Under the pieces are notes generated by a model that saw nothing but the letters and a program-made list of their open reading frames with translations, was not told the DNA's origin and did not search any database. From NCBI RefSeq assembly GCF_002022445.1, contig NZ_MUYE01000001.1, positions 496,001 through 560,000 on the forward strand: 64,000 nucleotides of DNA. Reading direction: 5' to 3'. A program made the translations under genes and the position numbers. The stretch comes from Bartonella sp. AR 15-3. Lineage in GTDB: Bacteria > Pseudomonadota > Alphaproteobacteria > Rhizobiales > Rhizobiaceae. Each line of letters begins with the position of its first letter. Position 1 is the first letter of the stretch. Shown in pieces: positions 63,939-64,000 of this stretch.

Positions 63939-64000
63939 GCTTGCGTCTTCTTGTGTTGGTTGGTTGCCTATTTACTTAAGCCGGCAAGATTTAAACGCCA
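63871..64000 (+). CDS. Outer-membrane lipoprotein spanin-like protein (Rz1-type), partial
   Basis: An ATG at 63871, in a different frame within the Rz-like gene, opens MKLIRKMMPMCVLISLSGCATNK: a basic start, hydrophobic stretch and lipobox LSGC. It continues CVGWLPIYLSRQD to the window edge. The Trp-Leu-Pro-Ile-Tyr with Ser-Arg-Asp pattern is seen in Rz1-like proteins of other phages. A lipoprotein nested in an Rz gene is the hallmark of two-component spanins. The end of the gene is outside the window. Confidence 0.8.
   Translation, partial: MKLIRKMMPMCVLISLSGCATNKLASSCVGWLPIYLSRQDLNA

Larger units (their letters stand above)
32036..64000. mobile_element. Temperate podovirus-like prophage (right end outside window)
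   Basis: A continuous block of phage genes runs from the integrase to the window edge. It has a leftward recombination operon, a repressor/Cro control region, rightward replication genes and a rightward late operon. The late operon holds terminase, portal, scaffold, capsid, adaptor, hub, ejection, fibre and lysis genes. No tape-measure, sheath or tail-tube genes are seen, and the P22-like portal plus ejection-type proteins indicate a short-tailed virion. The late genes look richer in G+C than the host flank. The true left end may include the HigBA pair. Attachment sites cannot be defined here. Confidence 0.93.

Overview
The window is AT-rich alphaproteobacterial chromosome, most likely from a Bartonella species. 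The evidence is protein-level: Rhizobiales gene order (rpiA, DUF2059 protein, gor; comEC beside gltX and gltA), two glutamyl-tRNA synthetases, a citrate synthase of the Bartonella type, and decaying metabolic genes typical of a reduced, host-restricted genome. The genus is inferred by recall, not by a database search.

Bases 1-31,380 are host backbone. They start with the end of rseP, then bamA, lpxD, fabZ, lpxA, lpxI and lpxB, an outer-membrane assembly and lipid A cluster in which lpxD carries an apparent one-base frameshift. A convergent polar amino acid ABC transporter operon follows (binding protein, two permeases, ATPase). Next come gltA and gltX (minus strand), comEC, a bacterioferritin, rpiA, a DUF2059 protein, gor, the ruins of a class II DAHP synthase gene, nadE, a second gltX, a DEAD-box helicase, NAD kinase and tRNA-Arg(CCG). 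A shattered histidine ammonia-lyase gene (hutH) sits upstream of an intact HutT/ProY-like amino acid permease.

From about 31.4 kb a HigB/HigA-type toxin-antitoxin pair leads into a prophage that runs off the right edge. The left-going early operon holds an integrase, a small protein, a YqaJ exonuclease, a Bet/RecT annealing protein, a hexapeptide beta-helix protein and an acidic protein. A repressor/Cro switch at 36.0-36.5 kb is flanked by two pairs of palindromic operators (TACCAwwATGGTA). The right-going early genes include a dATP/dGTP-diphosphohydrolase-like protein, a RuvC-like nuclease, a DUF1376 replication protein with iteron-like repeats inside its gene, a Dam-type methylase, an XRE regulator and SSB. 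After an orphan antitoxin and an antisense membrane-anchored 'moron' gene, the late operon encodes terminase, P22-like portal, scaffold, N4-gp56-like capsid protein, adaptor, hub, ejection-type proteins, a transglycosylase, a collar-type fibre, a glycine-repeat adhesin, endolysin and nested spanins. This is the plan of a short-tailed (podovirus-like) temperate phage. No damage is seen in the virion genes inside the window, so it may be intact; its right end and attachment sites are not visible.
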